Below are positions 58,759 to 64,000 of a stretch of DNA of 64,000 bases, one piece after another. Source of the stretch: Chamaecrista fasciculata (taxonomy: Eukaryota; Streptophyta; Magnoliopsida; Fabales; Fabaceae); NCBI GenBank assembly GCA_003254925.1, contig QANZ01037829.1:131823-195822 (forward strand). Reading direction: 5' to 3'. The position numbers and the translations under genes are program-made. The notes beneath the pieces are model-generated. The model saw only the letters and a list, made by a program, of their open reading frames with translations, had not been told where the DNA came from and did not search any database. Each line of letters starts with the position of its first letter. The stretch's first letter is position 1.

Positions 58759-60884
58759 GAGGTTCAGATTTAGAGGTAAGGAAGTTGCGTGACAAGTGGT
58801 GAGAAAAGTAAGCGCGGTGTGCAAGTTAATCAAATTATTTATTTCATTTTAATTTTTTTAAAAAAAGGTTAACAGAAAGCGTACAGGTGGAGTGATAGAA
58901 GGTGAGATTCCTTGGTGGCCAAGAGTGACCTTATTAAGTCGGTCAAACAAAGTGTCACTATGTTGTGGGACTCACCTAGTTTTTTTTTTTGGGGGGGTTT
59001 CTTGGAACTGAGAGTGAGAGAAGTCACTGAGGACCGAGTGGAGTCATAAGTGGAGTCCGAAGCAAAGACTGGTTCCAAGTCAAATTCTAAAAAAGATTAA
59101 AAGTACTACAAGTCTACAAGTCTTTTATATTATTTTGGGATTCATGAATGATAGTAGATAAGAGAGAGAACACGGTGTGAACGAGATTTGGTCCACAGCA
59201 GCCGGCTGTGCAGGTGGGCTAAAACAAGAGACTATGTATGTAGTAACATGAAGGCAATTCAATGACTATTCCTTGTCAATATCTATCTTTGGGGGCCAAC
59301 ATCTTAAAACCGAGTAAAGTTTGAATTTCTGAAAAGGCAGTGAGGTGATGAGGTTGGCTTCACCTTTAATTTTCCATTCACGTTACGTTCCTCCAAATTT
59401 ATGAATTAGAAATTAGAACACCGCCATTTGGTAACGCTATAGAGAAACAGATTAAACCAGTGTGGCCAAGTGGAGTTCCAGTGGACTACATACTTTGTCG
59501 CTTCAATCTTCATTTCCCTTTAATCTCATGCATTTAATTATCCAAGTGGGTTCCATTATTACTGTTTCACCATTATAATGCCAAATTCTGAAATTAATTC
59601 ATTCTTTTCGTGGATTTTTCGTCCAGCTTTCCGCTCATTCAAAATATGAAAATTCTTTATGTGATCATACTGGACAAATACTATATTGACCGTATAATGC
59701 TCTAGCGCTCACATGATTCTTTCTTTCCTTTTTTACTTGCCCCTTTTACACAAACTCCTCATTAAAATAGGGGTCTTCTTCTTGAAAACATTTATTATTT
59801 ATTAATTTTGAATTCATAGTTTGACATTATAAAACAATTAATTTACAGTATTGCCTCTCTTTCAGAAAATTATGGTTTCATCACTTCAAAATCGACATCC
59901 AAAATGCAAATCCTCCTTTTTGAGTTTTTATTTTTTTTCGTGGGAGATTTAAGTTTATATTTTTTTAGTCTTTTTTATATATTACTGTTTCATTTAAAAC
60001 AAATATCCAAATATGCTTTAACCTTTACGCGCATTCCCACATCCTAATTTCTGAAACTTTGCTGATTAACTGGTTTGACCAAACGTATATATGATGTTTT
60101 ATTATGATTCTTTAAAACTCTCGAATGCAGAAACAGATTTCAAATGCATCCTTCACGTGGTTTACTTTTTGCTTAATAACTTGAACCGTTTAAAGTAATT
60201 TGAGAAATATGCAGTTTATATAGTATATCGAGATGCTCATAGAATTAGAAGGTATGTAAACGCAAAGGAAAAATAGTGGGGGAAAAAGTCGGGCTATGTA
60301 GCACTGTGTTGATAACGTTCATCCTGATTATGTGTAGAGATAAATAGATAGAGAAGTTGAAATTGAGTGGGATAGTCATATATTAAGTATTAACACACGT
60401 GCATGTATTTTACTTGGCTAAAAGGGAAAAGATGAATGTTTATTGGTAGTACACACTCCTTCCTAATTGGTCTTCCCTTCTCTTCTATTGTGTGAGTCCT
60501 AGAGTCGGCTATCTAGAATGGGAAATTGGAAAGCTACGCGAAGCATCTGATTCCATCCATTATCCAACGTCAACCACACGTGTGCACTCTCGCATTTTCC
60601 TTTTTTTTTCTTTTTTTTTTTTTTGGTTTGTTCATTTGTTGGCTCTCTCGAAAAATGAGAAATCTCTAAAACATTGAGACACGTATGTCGTGACATCATT
60701 TGGGAACTCTTTCAACGCCAAAAATAGAACACAAGGAAGCATAATTTGAACCCATCACGGTAATTTCGTGTAATTGCGTACTGTTCTAACACACTTTTTG
60801 TTTTTTTCACAAAGGATGGATATATACATGCGCTCTTTCTGTAATTTCGTGTAATTTGCGCTGCTACACAAAATTAATGAGTAA

Positions 60885-61070
60885 ACTCCCAAATTGGTCC
60901 CTGAATTATTGGGTCGCTGACAGATTGGTTCCTGATTTATGGAAATTGACAAATAGGTCCCCGAATTTTAATAACGTTAGTCAAATTGGTCCTTGAATCC
61001 GTTAACTGCTGACGTGGCACGTTAAGTGCCACGTCAGTAGTTGGAAAACTGGAAAAAAAAAAAACGCCAA
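60885..61070. repeat. left arm of a 'ttggtccctgaa' element
   Basis: Four successive phrases of about 35 bp each contain 'ttggtccctgaat' or 'ataggtccccgaat'. They are followed by TGACGTGGCACGTTAAGTGCCACGTCA-type wording (61010-61037), a strong short palindrome. The matching right arm is not seen before the N at 62006. Confidence 0.6.
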
Positions 61071-61269
61071 CTGTGCGTGCCACATCAACATTAATAATAA
61101 AAAAAATATTTCATTCAAAATTCAAATAGGTCCCTGAGTTATATTTTTATCTCATTATTCTAAATTTCCCATCTTTTTCATCATCTTCATTCATTTTAGT
61201 CCCAAATCCTCAAAATAAAATTGTAAAGTGTCCCAAAACTCTTTCAAACATTCCAGTTTAGTCCTTAAA

Positions 61270-62005
61270 AGTATTAAAAACCCTAAAACCTAAACCCCAA
61301 ACCCCAAACCCTAAACCCTAAAATCCTAAACCCCAAACCCTAAAACCTAAACCCTAAAACCCTAAAATCCTAAAATTGTAAAGTTCTCAAAATTCTTATA
61401 AACATTTCAATTTAGTCCTTCAACTCTAAAACCCCAAACCCCAAACCCAAAACTAAAACCCCAAACCCTGGACCCTAAAATCCCAAATCCCAAACCCTAA
61501 AATCCCAAACCCCAAATCCTAAAACCTTAAACCATAAATTCTAAAACCCCAAACCCTAAAATCCCATACCCTAAACTCTACAACCCTAAACCCCAAACCC
61601 TGAAAATTGAACCCCAAACCCTAAAACCTAAAACCCCAAACCTCAAACTCTAAAACCCCAAACCCTAAAATCCCATACCCCAAATTCTAATGGTTTGGGG
61701 TTTTAGAGTTTAGGGCTTGTGTTTGGGGTTTGAGGTTTTAGAGTTTGGGGGGTTTAGGGTTTAGGGGTTCAGAGTTTGGGGTATGGGATATTAGGATCTA
61801 GGTTTGGGGTTTTGGGTTTTAGGGTTTGGGATTTTGGGGTTTGGGGTTTTAAATTTTAGGGTTTGGGGTTTGGGGTTCTAATATTTGGGGTTTTAGAGTT
61901 TAAGGACTAAATTGAAATGTTTGGAAGAATTTTGGGACACTTTACAATTTTAGGATTTTAGGGTTTTAGGGTTTATGATTTTAGGGTTTAGGGTTTAGGA
62001 TTTTA
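61270..62005. repeat. head-to-head telomere-like repeat block
   Basis: From 61270 to about 61690 the plus strand is degenerate AAACCCTAAA / AAACCCCAAACC. From about 61690 to 62005 it switches to the complement, TTTAGGGTTT / TTTGGGGTTT. Flanking phrases 'acattccagtttagtcctt' (about 61249) and 'aaggactaaattgaaatgt' (about 61903) also mirror each other, so the block is one large palindrome. It ends at a single N (62006). Confidence 0.8.
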
Positions 62006-62074
62006 NCAAAATCAAAAAAAAAAAAACATAAATCTGACCCAGTATAAAAAAAAAATAATAAAAAAAAACATTGA

Positions 62075-62215
62075 GAACCGCCGGTCCGGTCCAGCGGTTG
62101 GACCCGAGTTTCCGATTCTTGGCCGGTTATTACCGGTCCAACTATCATTTTGGTTCAAATGGTTGAACCAACTTGCTCATCTTTTCGACGACCGGTCCGG
62201 CCGGTCCGGTCTAAT
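62075..62215. repeat. CCGGTCCGGT-rich segment
   Basis: CCGGTCCGGT-type words occur at both ends ('gccggtccggtccagcggttggacc' side near 62092, 'ggccggtccggtct' near 62197), with 'ggttcaaatggttgaacc' between. Base composition is unlike the AT-rich flanks. Probably a transposon subterminal cluster. Confidence 0.5.
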
Positions 62216-62646
62216 TTTTACAACAATATTTTAAACCCAATGCAGGGCGCCTGATGGCTGACATACATATGATAGAGTCATCATTGTTTGATTGGACATT
62301 AATTATTAATTTCCATAGGTACAGAATCGATTATCCAAAATAATTCATGACTTTTATATAGATGTAATTTATAATTCAACGCTATATATATAGGTCTTTT
62401 TTTTAATCTTGTTAATATATTATTATTTTGAATAAATAAAGCATAAACGACAAGTATATATATTAAAAAATGCTTTGGTTCTTCTTGTTGAAAATATTCA
62501 ATGTATTGAGAATGCGCCCTGTTCTTCACGTGCTTATTTAGGGAAAATTTGATTAAAAAAATTGAAAGGATATGGCTTGACAATATATCAATAAATTTTG
62601 TTTTGTAGTCCTTTTGTCTTTAAATCTGAAAGCTAATTTTATAGCT

Positions 62647-62679
<33 letters not shown>
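62647..62679. repeat. (AT)n microsatellite
   Basis: About 16 AT units in an AT-rich setting. Confidence 0.9.
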
Positions 62680-62682
<3 letters not shown>

Positions 62683-62974
62683 GCTTAAGTGAAGTGGCTT
62701 TAATTAGCTATTAATTAGTTCTTTAACTTTAATTTGTTTCGCTATATATCACTGGGGAATTAAAAACATTTTTTCCCTCATTCAACGTAAAATTGAAGTA
62801 TACTGCTTTATTATTTTAATTTTTAAGGCAGCCTGTTTCAGGAAAAGAGCTGATTGAACAAAAACTCTAAATTCTAGAGTCTTCAATTCTTCATATATTA
62901 ATTAGCTGCAACACGCTTGGTGTATAATTTACTTTGAATTTCAAATTATATTTTTTGAATACAAGAAACAAAGC

Positions 62975-64000
62975 CTATAGGTAACCAAAACAGCCATGAA
63001 GGGAACTAAAAACAGAGGGAAAAATTTGGAGAAGAGGGATGTTGTGCGGCTGCTTCCTAATCGACCATCGTCCTTCTTGCTCGGCGATAGTCTTAGTGAT
63101 ATCCTCCAAGATGACTTCATGCTCAAAATGAATTTTTGGGCGGTCTCTGTGCAACATACAAGGTTGTTGGAGATGGAAGTTCACTCTCTCCATTCGGGCG
63201 GTCTTGAGATCTTCAAGCAGCTTACGGAAACCTGCAAGACAGATGGACTCCTTAGAAAAGTCAGCGGTGCAACACAGCAAAAGAGCCATGGTGGGGACAT
63301 TATTTTGGAAATGGAAGGCCACGAAGATAGATTTATTCAGCCTTTTCCTCCTCTGCCAGCAGCAATAGATACTGGGGTAGTCATTGGGCACGTCCCTTGC
63401 CGGGGAGACCTCCCTTATAGGCACAACAGTTCGGTGGCAAGGATACCAATGATCGTCTTCGTTTAGTTGCGAGATTTTTTCTTGCCATTTCTGAATAACG
63501 GTATGAGGGTCCGCAACACATTGCTTGAAGCGCACCTCGTTGCGATGCTGGTAGATAGCCCAAATGAAAACAAGAATTTGCACAAACATATCTTTTTTGC
63601 TGGCGTCCGTGTCAATATTTTTGAAGGAGTCTCTTAGCCAAAGGATAATACCATCCGGCACGTAATGGTCACTACGGATTGCTAACGGGGAGCAGAACCA
63701 GGCCGCTCGGGTTAGCGGGCAAGCAAGAAAAAGATGTGTCTCATCCTCAGTGCTGTGGTGACAGAAAATACAAGTAGCATCAATGTTAAAATTCTTTTTG
63801 AGCAGGTTGGCCCCTACCGGAAGAGTGCTCGTAAGGCATTTCCATCCAAACAGTAGAATTTTGGGTAAGCAAGGCAACTTCCAAAATTGCTTCCAGTTAA
63901 TCTGAGTATCTCCCTGGGTTTCAGTGGTCATTAAAGAGTAGGCAGTGCTTACGACATACTGGCCATCGCTACTGTTTTTCCAAACGATCCTGTCTCTTGA
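62975..64000 (-). CDS. LINE (L1-type) ORF2 C-terminal part, runs off the window
   Basis: The frame is open from the right edge to the stop at 62975 (341 codons in view), so the start lies outside. Near the N side it has DRIVWKNSSDGQYVVSTAYSL, then the reverse-transcriptase zinc-binding region: LPKILLFGWKCLTSTLPV followed by CIFC...THLFLACP (C-x2-C...H-x4-C). The downstream part (about 150 residues) sits where L1-type elements carry an RNase-H-like tail, but I cannot pick out its catalytic residues. No stop breaks the visible part. Whether the whole element is intact cannot be told from here. A frame on the opposite strand (62996-63466) is its shadow. Confidence 0.85.
   Translation of the reverse strand, partial: SRDRIVWKNSSDGQYVVSTAYSLMTTETQGDTQINWKQFWKLPCLPKILLFGWKCLTSTLPVGANLLKKNFNIDATCIFCHHSTEDETHLFLACPLTRAAWFCSPLAIRSDHYVPDGIILWLRDSFKNIDTDASKKDMFVQILVFIWAIYQHRNEVRFKQCVADPHTVIQKWQEKISQLNEDDHWYPCHRTVVPIREVSPARDVPNDYPSIYCCWQRRKRLNKSIFVAFHFQNNVPTMALLLCCTADFSKESICLAGFRKLLEDLKTARMERVNFHLQQPCMLHRDRPKIHFEHEVILEDITKTIAEQEGRWSIRKQPHNIPLLQIFPSVFSSLHGCFGYL

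Larger units (their letters stand above)
58610..62974. other. ZAT10-like promoter and repeat-rich flank
   Basis: The first 2 kb are the ZAT10-like upstream region; ACACGTG-type words occur at about 60393 and 60577. From 60885 come a 'ttggtccctgaa' repeat, a telomere-like block (61270-62005), a CCGGTCCGGT-rich segment (62075-62215) and an (AT)n tract (62647-62679). No gene is supported. Confidence 0.6.

Noticed and set aside
61270..62005. True chromosome end or telomere
   Set aside because: The repeats are degenerate, inverted about a centre, and have unique DNA and a LINE beyond them.
62996..63466. Plus-strand frame of 156 residues near the right edge
   Set aside because: Antisense to the LINE ORF2, whose zinc-binding motif identifies the true frame.

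Overview
This window is nuclear DNA of a flowering plant, most likely a eudicot and plausibly a rosid. The evidence is AT-rich intergenic DNA, GT-AG introns that restore long plant-type proteins, plant-only families (GASA, LBD class II, ZAT10-type zinc finger, ACBP3, subtilase) and plant transposons. It is a draft assembly: there are N runs at 7950-8043 and 46545-47066 and six single N joins, all in or beside repeats.

Gene layout, left to right: GASA/snakin peptide (minus, 1.3-1.7 kb); TGD5-like Gly-rich protein (plus, 8.6-10.8 kb); cytochrome b5 (plus, 12.9-13.4 kb); syntaxin-6 N-domain protein (minus, 14.1-17.0 kb); ankyrin plus RMT2-type methyltransferase (plus, 18.5-20.5 kb); a subtilase split by a young full-length Copia retrotransposon (minus, 21.6-28.7 kb); ACBP3-like acyl-CoA-binding protein (minus, 35.2-37.1 kb); TAF4b-like TFIID subunit (minus, 38.5-45.2 kb, 14 coding exons); class II LOB-domain protein (minus, 49.5-50.2 kb); ZAT10-like C2H2 repressor (minus, 57.8-58.6 kb); and the 3' end of an L1-type LINE ORF2 at the right edge (minus, 63.0-64.0 kb). 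I rebuilt exon structures by joining reading frames at GT-AG sites, and every multi-exon model closes in frame.

The genes do not form one pathway. TGD5, the syntaxin-like gene, TAF4B and ZAT10 occur in the same order as a block I recall on Arabidopsis chromosome 1 (At1g27695, At1g27700, At1g27720, At1g27730). This suggests a conserved ancestral segment now spread over about 50 kb by added genes and transposons.

The space between genes is a museum of mobile DNA. It holds an intact Copia with identical repeats, two probable solo LTRs (one nested in a foldback element, one in a TAF4b intron), a non-autonomous hAT with an exact 8-bp target duplication, two tRNA-type SINEs, a retroposon starting with a perfect 15-bp-stem hairpin, a G-box-bearing MITE, three copies of one AT-rich MITE family, several foldback elements built of 'ttttggtcc' units, and a head-to-head telomere-like block. 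No wholly new multi-gene system is evident. The most unusual signals are the anomalous right junction of the Copia insertion, the hairpin-headed retroposon, and the syntaxin-like protein with no visible SNARE motif.
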